Assembly: GCA_017625065.1 (NCBI GenBank)
Contig: JAGALS010000016.1
Span: forward strand, 1-64,000
Source: Clostridia bacterium
GTDB taxonomy: Bacteria; Bacillota; Clostridia; Oscillospirales; CAG-272
Direction of reading: 5' to 3'
Length of the DNA stretch: 64,000 nucleotides
Within the stretch, counting starts at the first letter, position 1. Every line of letters begins with the position of its first letter. The notes under the pieces are model-generated. The model saw nothing but the letters and a program-made list of their open reading frames with translations, searched no databases and was not told the DNA's origin. Positions 50,671 through 59,201 of this stretch are shown here, in pieces. The position numbers and the translations under genes were made by a program.

Positions 50671-51491
50671 AAGTTGGGTTTAACCTTTACAAGGATGGCA
50701 AGCACAAGGCGCTGACCATGAGCTACGATGACGGACAGGTGCATGACATCAGACTGCTTGAGATCTTCAACAAATACGGCATCAAGGGCACCTTCCATCT
50801 GAATTCCGGCAAGCTTGATGATGAGGCGGGCAAGTTCCTGACCTCGGAGCAGGTCGCCACCGTATTCGACACACACGAGGTCTCGGTGCATAGCCTGACA
50901 CACCCCTATCTGGAGCGTGTGTCGGACGAGGAAGTTGTTTACGAGATCGTGGAGGATCGCAAAAATTTGGAAAAGCTTTGCGGCTATCCCGTGCGCGGAA
51001 TGTCCTATCCCTTTGGCACATACAATACGCAATTGATCGAAAAGCTGCGCGTGCTCGGTATGCAATATTCCCGTACCATCAAGCCCGCAGGCGTTTGGAG
51101 CAGCCCCGACGATTTCAAAATCCCCGATGATTTTATGCAATGGCACCCCACCTGTCATCATGCGGACGAAAAGCTGTTCGACTATTTGGCGGCGTTCAAA
51201 AGGAACAAGCGCCCCTTGGCCCTGTTCTACGTCTGGGGACACAGCTTTGAGTTCCCGCGTGGTGACGGTTGGACGCGTATCGAGGAATTCTGCGAAAAGG
51301 CTGGCGGCGACCCCGATGTGTGGTATGCCACCAACATTGAAATTTACGACTATATTATGGCGCTTCGCGCTCTGCGCTTTTCTGCCGATCGCACGATGGT
51401 CTATAATCCCACCGCCACCGACGTTTGGGTGGATGTAGATGGGAAAGCCGTGGTTTGCCCCGCGGGAAAGGTTACAAGGTTTACTATTTGA
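50667..51491 (+). CDS. Polysaccharide deacetylase family protein
   Basis: The 274-residue NodB-fold protein has ALTMSYDDGQVHD (the T/S-F-D-D-G-like metal/catalytic motif) near residues 16-28 and SVHSLTHPYLER (H-S-x3-H) near 73-84, then RGMSYPFGTYNT. It is expected to hydrolyse N- or O-acetyl groups of sugars using a divalent metal. No signal peptide is visible, so it acts in the cytosol, unlike cell-wall deacetylases. The ATG overlaps the mrnC stop. The C-terminal 50 residues form an extra beta-rich tail. Confidence 0.85.
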   Translation: MKVGFNLYKDGKHKALTMSYDDGQVHDIRLLEIFNKYGIKGTFHLNSGKLDDEAGKFLTSEQVATVFDTHEVSVHSLTHPYLERVSDEEVVYEIVEDRKNLEKLCGYPVRGMSYPFGTYNTQLIEKLRVLGMQYSRTIKPAGVWSSPDDFKIPDDFMQWHPTCHHADEKLFDYLAAFKRNKRPLALFYVWGHSFEFPRGDGWTRIEEFCEKAGGDPDVWYATNIEIYDYIMALRALRFSADRTMVYNPTATDVWVDVDGKAVVCPAGKVTRFTI

Positions 51492-51507
51492 AAGAGAGGA
51501 ATAAAAA

Positions 51508-52014
51508 ATGAACCATCCACAAATCAAGATCACCGTAAAGAACTTTGGCACGATGACCGCCGAGCTCTATCCCGAAATGGCGCCTCTGACCGTTGCCAAT
51601 TTTTTGAAGCTCGCGCGAGAAAGCTTTTTTGACGGACTGATCTTCCACCGCGTGATCAGCGGCTTTATGCTGCAGGGCGGCGGCTACAACGAGCAGATGG
51701 AAGAAAAGAGAGCCGACGCGATTCGCGGCGAGTTCGCCGCAAATGGCTTCAAGCAGAATACCCTCAAGCACGGCAGAGGGGTGCTCTCTATGGCACGCAC
51801 CAGCGATCCCAACTCCGCATCCTCGCAGTTTTTCATCATGCACGCGCCCGCACCTTATCTGGACGGACAGTATGCGGCATTCGGTAAGGTCATTGAGGGC
51901 GATGCTGTGATCGATCAGATCGCAAATGTGCAGACCGGAAATTACGGCTGGTACATGCAAGACGTACCGATGGATCCTGTTGTGATCGAAAGCTTGGAAA
52001 TTATATCGGAATAA
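51508..52014 (+). CDS. Cyclophilin-type peptidyl-prolyl cis-trans isomerase
   Basis: The 168-residue protein has the cyclophilin core: MAPLTVANFLKLARESFFDG, IFHRVISGFMLQGGGYNE near residues 48-65 with the catalytic Arg, GVLSMARTSDPNSASSQFFI near 90-110, and APYLDGQYAAFGKV. It accelerates proline isomerisation in protein folding and is cytosolic (no signal). AAAGAGAGGAAT precedes the ATG. It is the last gene of the mrnC unit, closed by a terminator shared with the TtcA-like gene. Confidence 0.95.
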   Translation: MNHPQIKITVKNFGTMTAELYPEMAPLTVANFLKLARESFFDGLIFHRVISGFMLQGGGYNEQMEEKRADAIRGEFAANGFKQNTLKHGRGVLSMARTSDPNSASSQFFIMHAPAPYLDGQYAAFGKVIEGDAVIDQIANVQTGNYGWYMQDVPMDPVVIESLEIISE

Positions 52015-52070
52015 AAACTAAATATTTAGAATAACCAATTTAAAAATTGGAAAAATATAATAAAAAATTA

Positions 52071-52115
52071 GAAAAGGCGTGATCGAAGCCGTTTGGCAGC
52101 GATTCACGCCTTTTC
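52071..52115. terminator. Terminator between the cyclophilin and TtcA-like genes
   Basis: GAAAAGGCGTGA (52071-52082) pairs with TCACGCCTTTTC (52104-52115). A shorter palindrome CCAATT/AATTGG lies upstream at 52035-52050. The A- and T-rich arms allow use from both sides. Confidence 0.8.
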
Positions 52116-52126
52116 GTTTTCTTTTG

Positions 52127-52903
52127 TTAAGTGTTGTCCTCGGAGTCAGCTTCCTTCTTTCGTGCCGAGTGCGGCGCGAGGTCCACGGGATGGAATCCGT
52201 CGACCTTGCCGCGCTGGATCGCACCGAAAATGCGATAGCGAAGTCCGGGGCTGTGCTTTTCCATTTGCAAAAGGAATTTGTTGACCTCTGTGCGCTCGGT
52301 GTTGTTATCGGCGGGACAGGGGGATTTGTAAACGGGGAGATTGTTTTTGTTGGTGAAATAGACCACCGATTTTTCAGGCATATACAAAAGCGGTCTGATG
52401 ACACGCACACCCACGCGCGAAAGCTCGGAGACCGGCTGGAAGCAGCCGATGCGTCCTTCGTAGAAGAGGTTCAGCATAAAGGTGTCAATGACGTCGTCCT
52501 GATGGTGTCCGAGTGCCACGACGTTGCAGCCGAGGTCCTTTGCGGTGTTGTGCAGCACGCCGCGCCGCATCTTGGAGCAAAGGGCGCAGGGGCTTTTTTC
52601 TTTTCTGATGTTAAAAATAATATCGTAAATATCGGTCTTGACGATGTGGTAGGGGACGTCCAGCTCATGGCAAAAATCCGCGATGGCGGAAAAATCGCTT
52701 CCCCCTTCAAAGCCCATATCGACGGTGATGGCGACCACCTCGAAGGGGTTGGGGTAAAAGCGGCGGAGCCCGGCAAGACCCGCGAGCAGGGTCAGCGAGT
52801 CCTTGCCGCCCGAAATGCCGACGGCAACGCGGTCGCCCGGCTTGATCATTTCATAATCGTCCACCGCACGGCGGACGTAGCTTAAAACGCGGCGCAGATC
52901 CAT
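52127..52903 (-). CDS. TtcA-family ATP pyrophosphatase (tRNA 2-thiolation type)
   Basis: The 258-residue protein has the PP-loop VAVGISGGKDSLTLLAGL near residues 26-43 and a cysteine pair CALCSKMRRG near 112-121 that, with a later CPAD cysteine, can hold an Fe-S cluster as in TtcA. GHHQDDVIDTFMLNLFYEGR near 138 is also typical. TtcA thiolates C32 of some tRNAs; related members have other targets, so substrate is open. It is 11 bp from the methyltransferase, on the same strand. Confidence 0.85.
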   Translation of the reverse strand: MDLRRVLSYVRRAVDDYEMIKPGDRVAVGISGGKDSLTLLAGLAGLRRFYPNPFEVVAITVDMGFEGGSDFSAIADFCHELDVPYHIVKTDIYDIIFNIRKEKSPCALCSKMRRGVLHNTAKDLGCNVVALGHHQDDVIDTFMLNLFYEGRIGCFQPVSELSRVGVRVIRPLLYMPEKSVVYFTNKNNLPVYKSPCPADNNTERTEVNKFLLQMEKHSPGLRYRIFGAIQRGKVDGFHPVDLAPHSARKKEADSEDNT

Positions 52904-52914
52904 AATCGGCTCCT

Positions 52915-54075
52915 TTACTTGCCAAGCAGGAAGGCGCGTGCTGCCTTATATTCGGCAAGTGCCTTCTGCTCGGCGGCGGTTCCCGTGCCGGCATCAGCGC
53001 GGCGCAGGGCGCGAAGCATAATGTTTTTCGGGGTGTCATCGGGGTCGATCAGCTCCAGAGCCGCCACCTCGTATCCGTTTGCCTCAAGCCATTTGAGGCG
53101 CAGCGCATCGGTCGCGGCATCGCAAAGCTTTTGCCGCAGCATCGAGTGGCTTGCGATGAAGTCTAAGGTGGGGCAATTTAAGGTATGATTGAGCTCGTGA
53201 TGGCAGCAGGGGGTCGCAAGGATCACCTTAGCCGAAAAGGTCAGCGCGCGCTCCAAAACAAGGTCGGTGGCGGTATCGCAGGCGTGCAGGGAAATGACAA
53301 GGTCGGGCAGGTCATCGGTCTTGTAAGCGGCGACGTCGCCGCACAGGAATTCAAGCCCCTCAAAGAAGAGATTTTCCGCCACGTCCTGGCAGTAATCGAT
53401 CACGTCGGGCTTGAGATCCACGCCCGTCATCGACACCTCGCGGCCAAGAATATTTGCAAAATAATGGTACACGGCAAAGGAAAGATAGCTCTTTCCGCAG
53501 CAAAGATCCAGGATGCGGATGCGCCCCGTGGGAAGGGCGGGGAGCGTGTCGCGGATCAGCTCCAGAAAACGGTTGATCTGGCGGAATTTTGCCTGCTTTT
53601 TGTCATAGATGCGACCGTTTTTGTCCGACACACCCAGACGGATCAAAAAGGGCTCGTTGCCCTCTAAAATATGCTTTTTTTCCTTGTTGTTACCACTGAT
53701 CGTCACCGCGGGAACGGCGTTGTCGGAAAGGTGGCGGCGGAGCTTGTCCGCGCCAAGCAAGAGCTCCGCGCCCTTTTTGGTGCGGCGCAGCTCGCAGTCT
53801 CCACCCGTTGTGAGCAGATTGACCTGAGAAAATCTTGTAAAGCGCGAGGAAAGGCTATCCTCCGTGGCGCGATCAAGGGGGAGATTTTCGTGTGTTGCCT
53901 TGTGGTCGCTGTGCAGTGTCTCGATCTGCAAAACGACCTTGCCGCCAATGCGGCAAAGAACACCCGTCGCACGGGTAATATCCCCGTCAATGGGGCGGGA
54001 AAACACTAATTTTTTTAAAGTTTCGGTGCGTGCCGCCAAAAGGCAAAGCGACGCGAGCTCAGCATACGTATTCAC
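52915..54075 (-). CDS. SAM-dependent methyltransferase (Methyltransf_32-type)
   Basis: The 386-residue protein has a variable N-terminal half and a C-terminal Rossmann methyltransferase: RIRILDLCCGKSYLSFAVYHYF near residues 197-218 with the SAM loop, MTGVDLKPDVIDYCQ near 230, and PDLVISLHACDTATDLVLE near 268. ILATPCCHHELN contains a cysteine pair and histidines typical of this family. It may act on RNA or protein; no specific target is known to me. The start is a GTG at 54073-54075 with AAAGGTTCAAT upstream. It is followed by the TtcA-like gene, and the pair may both act on tRNA. Confidence 0.78.
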   Translation of the reverse strand: MNTYAELASLCLLAARTETLKKLVFSRPIDGDITRATGVLCRIGGKVVLQIETLHSDHKATHENLPLDRATEDSLSSRFTRFSQVNLLTTGGDCELRRTKKGAELLLGADKLRRHLSDNAVPAVTISGNNKEKKHILEGNEPFLIRLGVSDKNGRIYDKKQAKFRQINRFLELIRDTLPALPTGRIRILDLCCGKSYLSFAVYHYFANILGREVSMTGVDLKPDVIDYCQDVAENLFFEGLEFLCGDVAAYKTDDLPDLVISLHACDTATDLVLERALTFSAKVILATPCCHHELNHTLNCPTLDFIASHSMLRQKLCDAATDALRLKWLEANGYEVAALELIDPDDTPKNIMLRALRRADAGTGTAAEQKALAEYKAARAFLLGK

Positions 54076-54105
54076 ATTGAACCTTTCTTTTTTGAGGAGT
54101 TAAAC

Positions 54106-54993
54106 TTACTTTCTTTTCTTCAGCCTTTTCAGCTTTTTTTCGGATACGGGATGCTTTTTTGCTGACGCTTCCTGATTCGACTCATTCAAACCGCCTGCTT
54201 CGGGCGCGCTTTCGGGTACCGCATTTGCTACGGGTGCCTCGGGCGTTTTGTGCCAGAGCTTCAGCTTTCGCTCGGTCCTATCCATAATGCGCTTCAGATT
54301 GCCGCGGTGTGCCCAGGTAACAAGAGCCGCGATCATCAGCGCGATGACGCTCGGAATACCGTATCGCATCGTAACGGTGTCAAAACTGTGCAGCAGGATC
54401 GGATAGAAAAGCGCGATCACCACCGAACCAAGGGAAATGTAGCGAGTCATCGCGACCAAGGGGATATACAGGCACAGCAGGACCAAGGCGATAAAGGGGT
54501 TCAGCGCGATCACGCACATCGACATAGTGGCAAAGCCCTTTCCGCCGCGGAAGTGCGAAAAGCAGGGGAACACGTGACCGAAAATGCAGAAGAAAGCGGA
54601 AAGGAAAGAGGCGTATACCAGATAGATATAATAGAAATCATTTGTGGAATGACCGAAAATGGCGCAAGCGATGAGAATGGAAACAACACCCTTCAGACCG
54701 TCACCGAGGAAGGTGAGGATCGCGGCCTTTTTTCCGTAGCTGCGTCCAATATTGGTGGCGCCCGCATTACCGCTGCCGTGATTTCTCACGTCATCGTGAT
54801 AAAAGAGCTTGGAGACGACCAACGCGAAATTGACACTGCCAAGCAAATAAGAAGCGGCGATGCAAAAGACAAAGCCAAGTCCGATCAGCAGCGCGGTCGT
54901 GCCCTGTGTAAACGAGAACTTTTGAAACAAAAAGCGCAACAGTCCGTTTTCGAACCAGTTGTAGATGCCCCAGATCAAAAAAGATACAGGCAT
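54106..54993 (-). CDS. plsY: Acyl-phosphate:glycerol-3-phosphate acyltransferase with long C-terminal tail
   Basis: PlsY makes lysophosphatidic acid in the membrane. The protein has GSGNAGATNIGRSYGKKAAI near residues 85-104, FRGGKGFAT near 155, and five to six membrane segments. At 295 residues it is longer than the usual 190-220: residues after about 230 form a charged tail rich in Lys, Glu and Ala, ending KKLKRLKKRK, and there is an extra N-terminal segment. GGAGGGGCAT precedes the ATG. Confidence 0.92.
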   Translation of the reverse strand: MPVSFLIWGIYNWFENGLLRFLFQKFSFTQGTTALLIGLGFVFCIAASYLLGSVNFALVVSKLFYHDDVRNHGSGNAGATNIGRSYGKKAAILTFLGDGLKGVVSILIACAIFGHSTNDFYYIYLVYASFLSAFFCIFGHVFPCFSHFRGGKGFATMSMCVIALNPFIALVLLCLYIPLVAMTRYISLGSVVIALFYPILLHSFDTVTMRYGIPSVIALMIAALVTWAHRGNLKRIMDRTERKLKLWHKTPEAPVANAVPESAPEAGGLNESNQEASAKKHPVSEKKLKRLKKRK

Positions 54994-55041
54994 ATGCCCC
55001 TCCTTGAGTGATATCGCAAAATAGCGATAGTACTTTATTCT

Positions 55042-55088
55042 ATTATAACATAAAATATTGGCGCAGGCAAGACCTGCGCCAATATTTT
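55042..55088 (-). promoter_or_regulatory. plsY promoter overlapping the PAP2 terminator
   Basis: On the minus strand TTGCCT (complement of 55065-55070), 17 bp and TATAAT (complement of 55042-55047) form the plsY promoter. The -35 sits inside the hairpin AATATTGGCGCAGG/CCTGCGCCAATATT (55054-55088) that ends the PAP2 gene. Confidence 0.7.
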
Positions 55089-55100
55089 TATTGATGGATT

Positions 55101-55847
55101 TTATGTCTTTGGATTTTCCTCATTGTTTTCGGCAGAAGTGTCGATTTCGCATCCCGTTTCGGGGGATGTTTCACTGCTGGCAGCAAGCGCCTTGCGGTGA
55201 AGGAGGCGACGGAGCAGCACCGCAAGGTCAAAATGCAGCAAAAATCGAATGAAGCCCTTATCGGTGTGCCTTTCGCATACCGAAAAAAGCCAGCGTGAGA
55301 GGAAATAGCCGCCGATCGCGCCCAGTGCGCCTGCAATCAATCCGCCCAACACGTCGGTGGGGTAATGCACCATCAGATACATACGCGAAAGCCCCATCAG
55401 GGCCGCAAAAATAAATGCGGTCCAGCTGTACTTTTTGTTTGTGGTCAGGAACAGCGCGGTCATTGCCGCCATCGCGGAGGTGGTGTGTCCCGACGGGAAG
55501 GAATTTTTGCTTGCGTGCGGCGCGCCGATGTATTGCCACCAATCGAAAAAGGCTCTTGCCTCGTCGGCAAAGGGACGGGGGCGCGCCACGATGTTTTTGA
55601 GCAGAATATTGGTGATCACGGCGCCGCAGGCAATGGCAAAGAGGATGCACGCGCCCTGGCGTTTTGTCTTTTTGAAGCAAAACAGCAAAAGTCCAAGCAA
55701 AATAAGGCAGATGCCCTCCTCGCCGAGGAAGCTGATGAATTTCATAAGAAAATCGAAAAAGCCGCCCGTTGCAACGGTGAAATTGTGGATCGCCCCCAGG
55801 ATCGCGTGATCGAAGGCGTAGCATACGGTATCCAACCAATGCGCCAT
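55101..55847 (-). CDS. PAP2-family membrane phosphatase
   Basis: The 248-residue membrane protein has the three-part PAP2 active site: K-x6-RP in KNIVARPRPF near residues 83-92, PSGHTTS near 115-121, and SRMYLMVHYPTDVLGG near 155-170. About six membrane segments are visible. Such enzymes dephosphorylate undecaprenyl pyrophosphate, phosphatidic acid or related lipids. AAAGGAGCATCTT precedes the ATG. A charged tail of Glu/Asn follows the last segment. Confidence 0.9.
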   Translation of the reverse strand: MAHWLDTVCYAFDHAILGAIHNFTVATGGFFDFLMKFISFLGEEGICLILLGLLLFCFKKTKRQGACILFAIACGAVITNILLKNIVARPRPFADEARAFFDWWQYIGAPHASKNSFPSGHTTSAMAAMTALFLTTNKKYSWTAFIFAALMGLSRMYLMVHYPTDVLGGLIAGALGAIGGYFLSRWLFSVCERHTDKGFIRFLLHFDLAVLLRRLLHRKALAASSETSPETGCEIDTSAENNEENPKT

Positions 55848-55884
55848 AAGATGCTCCTTTCAATGTGCTGATTTTTTTGTTACG

Positions 55885-55903
55885 TGTCGCAAAATTTGCG
55901 ACA
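55885..55903. other. Perfect 19-bp palindrome upstream of the PAP2 gene
   Basis: TGTCGCAAA-A-TTTGCGACA is a perfect inverted repeat in the 66-bp gap between the AlgX-like and PAP2 genes. It lacks a T-run in the minus-strand sense and so looks like an operator or mRNA element instead of a terminator. Confidence 0.5.
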
Positions 55904-55913
55904 GATCATCGAT

Positions 55914-57023
55914 TTATTGCAATAATTGAGAAAGCTCGTTTTCGTAAATGAATTGGATCACAACTCGGGGGCTTGCTTCGGCGAAGATCACGGGGTCATC
56001 CGAAAGGTCGGTCTGATAGGTGACCTTGCTGAAGGTGTTTGAAAAGAAGGGCTCGACCTGCAAACGCTCCCACGTGTTGGAAAACTGCAGCAGAAGCTCG
56101 GGGGAATCGGAGGTGTGCGAGGGAATATAGAACGGGAGCTTTAGCGTGGTGGAGGAAACGCCGCCGTTGTGTAAAAAGCGGTAATTGAGCTTGGTCCTGT
56201 TTGATAGCGAAACGGTATGATTTTCTACAACGTCTTCAAGCCCCGCCCCGCGTGCCACGCGCTTTCCTGTCGTCAGGTGCTGGTAAAAGTCCAGATCCTC
56301 TCGTTCAAGCATTTTGCTATTCGCCAATACGTTGGGCGAAAAGCGCCTGCAGACCGCCTTATAGGCATAGTAAGAGCCCAGAGAGTTCAGTGAGTTTTCG
56401 GTGTTGTTGTAAAGCAAGCCATCGCTTTTTGCCTCGCGCAGATCCTCGGTCAGATCAATAAAATGATAAAACCCGTGGTCATACAAATGATCGCTTAATG
56501 CGTTCAGACGTGTGTTTTCATCAATATTGCCGAGGTAGCTTGGCATACACTCGCTGTAAACCGTTTGAGAGTTCGGAATGATCACCAGAAGATATTCCGC
56601 ATTGCGCTTGGCATAGGAATCCTTGGTCTGCCGCAGATGATGCAATATCTGCGACATTTCCTCCTCGGTGAAGGCGTGCTTTCCGATATAATCTTCAATG
56701 TAATGATAGTTGTTTTCCGTGTCCTCGATCTCAAACAAAAAGTCATTTTTGCCCGCAATGACCTCATGGCTGTTCACGATTCCAAACAAACGGTATTGAT
56801 ATTCGTGTACCAGGCCGAGATTTTTCTTGTTTTGATAAACACTGCGGCGCAGGGCTGCAAAGGGCTCGCCTTCGTCTATGATACTGCCGTCATAGCATTC
56901 AGATGCAATGGCGCTATCGTGTTCGGTCAAAAAGTTGACAAGATAAACGATCGAGAAGGTCAGCAATACCCCGATGAACACCGTGAACACGGTCAAATGG
57001 TAAATAGAGTTCGTTTTCTTCAT
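55914..57023 (-). CDS. AlgX/AlgJ-like SGNH hydrolase-fold exported protein
   Basis: The 369-residue protein has a single N-terminal membrane anchor (residues 10-32) and an external domain resembling the AlgX/AlgJ acetyltransferase fold: GKNDFLFEIEDTENNYHYIEDY near 90, LRQTKDSYAKRNAEYLLVII near 128, then DENTRLNALSDHLYDHGFYHFIDL and NSLGSYYAYKAVCRRF. In known systems such a protein passes acetyl groups from an MBOAT partner to a polysaccharide. Its ATG overlaps the MBOAT stop. I do not see a clean Asp-His pair, so activity is uncertain. Confidence 0.7.
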   Translation of the reverse strand: MKKTNSIYHLTVFTVFIGVLLTFSIVYLVNFLTEHDSAIASECYDGSIIDEGEPFAALRRSVYQNKKNLGLVHEYQYRLFGIVNSHEVIAGKNDFLFEIEDTENNYHYIEDYIGKHAFTEEEMSQILHHLRQTKDSYAKRNAEYLLVIIPNSQTVYSECMPSYLGNIDENTRLNALSDHLYDHGFYHFIDLTEDLREAKSDGLLYNNTENSLNSLGSYYAYKAVCRRFSPNVLANSKMLEREDLDFYQHLTTGKRVARGAGLEDVVENHTVSLSNRTKLNYRFLHNGGVSSTTLKLPFYIPSHTSDSPELLLQFSNTWERLQVEPFFSNTFSKVTYQTDLSDDPVIFAEASPRVVIQFIYENELSQLLQ

Positions 57024-58444
57024 GGCGCTACCTCACCGTATCGGAAGATGCCGTATGCGTATTCGGCATACGTGGGGAATTGGGGAAGGAAATAGATCAT
57101 TGTCAGTACAAAGCACACGAAAAGGAAGGTGATCTCACAGATAGAGAAAACAAGCGCCGTGCGCTCTCTCGCCTTGCGAAAGATCCAATGGCGAAGCAGT
57201 GCCCAAGGCAAAAACAAGACAAGCAGGATCAGCAAAAGCCCCAAATAATTGGCATCCTGTATCGCGCCGAGAATGTAGCGTGTGGGATGATTGGTCTCGG
57301 ACGAAAAGGCGCTTTTGATGAGCAAAAAAACATCTGAAGGCTTGGGAAGTAAAAGAGATAACGTGAAAAAAGAGCACAGGAATATCGATATCGGGCTTAG
57401 GAGCAAGCGCCACCAGAATTTGAGGCTTGGCAGCTTGCGAACAGGCGTCAGCTCGGTCAGCAAGGCAAAGAGCAGGATCGGTGCTCCGAGCAGCAAAAGC
57501 TCCAAACGGGTGCGGAAAACAAGCACCGTGATGCAATAGATCAGCAATATGGATAGGATGCGCCCCCGCCTTCCTTTGCATACGCGGCAGAGGGGATAGC
57601 GCACATAATCAAAGAGGTAATTGCGTAAGGAAAGCGTCGTGCCGTAAAGCATACGGTCGGGCGTGGTCGAGGTCAAAACGTTGCCGCGGTCACGGGTTAG
57701 CGGAATGCCGTAGATCGCGCAAACGCCCCTTGCAAGATCGGCACCGCCCGTAATATAAAAATAAAAGAAGAAAAACGAGCAAAGCAGCAAAAGGATGAGG
57801 ATGGTAGGGGAAAAGATCGTCTCACTGTAATGCAGGAGATTCTGCAAGGCACGCATCAGCACTGCCGCGACGGCAAGGCGCTTGATATAGCCAAGCATAT
57901 ACAGCCGTATGCCATCCGTGAGGCGTGTCGGCTTTAGCGAAAGCTCCTCCGTCAGATCAAAAAAGTGCTTGCTTCGTACCACGGGCCCCACCATCAGCGT
58001 GGGGAAAAAGAGCAGATAGCCGATCAGCTCCAAGGGGTTGCGCGGACGGACGACGTCGCCGCGTGCGCGGTCCATCGCATAGGAAACGATGCCAAGTGTG
58101 ACAAACAAAAGCCCGGCGGGATAGACGTAAGATGTGTCAAGGTGCTCGCCAACGATCCTTGCCGCGATCAAAGAAGCGATCGACGTGAGGATCAAAAACG
58201 CGGTTCTGAATTTTGCGGCACCGATGGTGCGGGGGGGAGGAAGATAGGCGATCAGGGCGGTCAGAAAAACAAGCGCACCGATCTGTAAGATTCCCCACAA
58301 ATTGTTGAAATTTGCAAGAACGTACCACAAAATTGATAACAAGGAGAGGGAAAGCCGGCGATATGCCTTTGGCAAAAAGAGGATCAGGGGAAGGGAAAGG
58401 GGCAAAAACAAAAACAGAAAAGCAATACTTGTCAGCTGCATCAT
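57020..58444 (-). CDS. MBOAT-family membrane O-acyltransferase, atypical
   Basis: The 474-residue protein has about ten membrane segments and family features: NPLELIGYLLFFPTLMVGPV near residue 140, and TPDRMLYGTTLSLRNYLFDYVRYPL near 260-285, corresponding to the RRWHISLSxWLRDYVYIPL block. The family's invariant histidine (usually in LWHG) falls in a stretch reading VLVFRTRLELLLLGAP, without histidine, so acyltransfer activity may be lost or altered. It is paired with the AlgX-like gene, which normally accepts the acyl group. GGGGGGAT precedes the ATG, with two ATG in a row. Confidence 0.75.
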   Translation of the reverse strand: MMQLTSIAFLFLFLPLSLPLILFLPKAYRRLSLSLLSILWYVLANFNNLWGILQIGALVFLTALIAYLPPPRTIGAAKFRTAFLILTSIASLIAARIVGEHLDTSYVYPAGLLFVTLGIVSYAMDRARGDVVRPRNPLELIGYLLFFPTLMVGPVVRSKHFFDLTEELSLKPTRLTDGIRLYMLGYIKRLAVAAVLMRALQNLLHYSETIFSPTILILLLLCSFFFFYFYITGGADLARGVCAIYGIPLTRDRGNVLTSTTPDRMLYGTTLSLRNYLFDYVRYPLCRVCKGRRGRILSILLIYCITVLVFRTRLELLLLGAPILLFALLTELTPVRKLPSLKFWWRLLLSPISIFLCSFFTLSLLLPKPSDVFLLIKSAFSSETNHPTRYILGAIQDANYLGLLLILLVLFLPWALLRHWIFRKARERTALVFSICEITFLFVCFVLTMIYFLPQFPTYAEYAYGIFRYGEVAP

Positions 58445-58480
58445 ATCCCCCCCTTTTTTTCATCCTTTTTTCTTATTGTA

Positions 58481-59191
58481 TCATACTTCCTTCTGTTTTG
58501 CAAGCTGTGTTTCCTTCATACGTCTGGCAAGATAAACGATGGGGGTATCCAGCAGTGCCGTGATGAAGAAGATCAGATAGCTTGAGCCGATGATGCTGAA
58601 GAGTGTCGAGGGTCCGTATGTGCCAAGGAAGGCACCAAGACTGAAGAGCACGGTGTTGAGCAATTGCGATATCATCCTCGAGCCGTTGTTTCGCAGCCAT
58701 AGGAAGCGACGGGAGTCGCCGAATTTTCGCTCTGTGAAGCTCCACCACTTGTGATACAACCACACGTCCAGCTTTTGCGTGATGGCATAGACCAAAAGGC
58801 TGCTGATCATCAAGCGCGGAATACCCGAAAAGAGCGCCTGGATGTGGGGCATTACGGTATCGTCCGGTGCCGGGGTAAAAAGCAGCCATCCTTGCGAGAG
58901 CAGTAAAAAGAGGACCGTGATGAGAATACCAAGATTTGCCGCACGGTTGGCATCTTCCTTGCTTTCGTTCTCGCTCAGGATATCCGTGATCAGGAAGGAT
59001 GCGGCAAACAGCACGTTGCCAAGCGTTTGATCCATCCCGAAGGCGTGGACCAGGATCAGGACCTCGATGTTGGCGGCAATGGTGCAAAAGGCGGTCATAG
59101 CAAAAAGCCCGCTTTTTCCGAACAGACGATAGGATAGCAGGACCGTGCCAAAGCAAAACAGCAGCGATCCGATCAATAAAAGCTCATTCAT
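58481..59191 (-). CDS. yhhQ: Queuosine precursor transporter (YhhQ family)
   Basis: The 236-residue membrane protein (six segments) matches the VUT/YhhQ family (COG1738-type): LILVHAFGMDQTLGNVLFAASFL near residues 43-65, ITDILSENESKEDANRAANLG near 67-87, the QKLDVWLYHKWW block near 140 and GSRMISQLLNTVLFS near 170. YhhQ brings in preQ0, preQ1 or queuine. It lies 10 bp after the radical SAM gene, downstream of the preQ1 riboswitch, so the whole unit belongs to queuosine salvage. Confidence 0.9.
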   Translation of the reverse strand: MNELLLIGSLLFCFGTVLLSYRLFGKSGLFAMTAFCTIAANIEVLILVHAFGMDQTLGNVLFAASFLITDILSENESKEDANRAANLGILITVLFLLLSQGWLLFTPAPDDTVMPHIQALFSGIPRLMISSLLVYAITQKLDVWLYHKWWSFTERKFGDSRRFLWLRNNGSRMISQLLNTVLFSLGAFLGTYGPSTLFSIIGSSYLIFFITALLDTPIVYLARRMKETQLAKQKEV

Positions 59192-59201
59192 AAAGTTCTC
59201 C

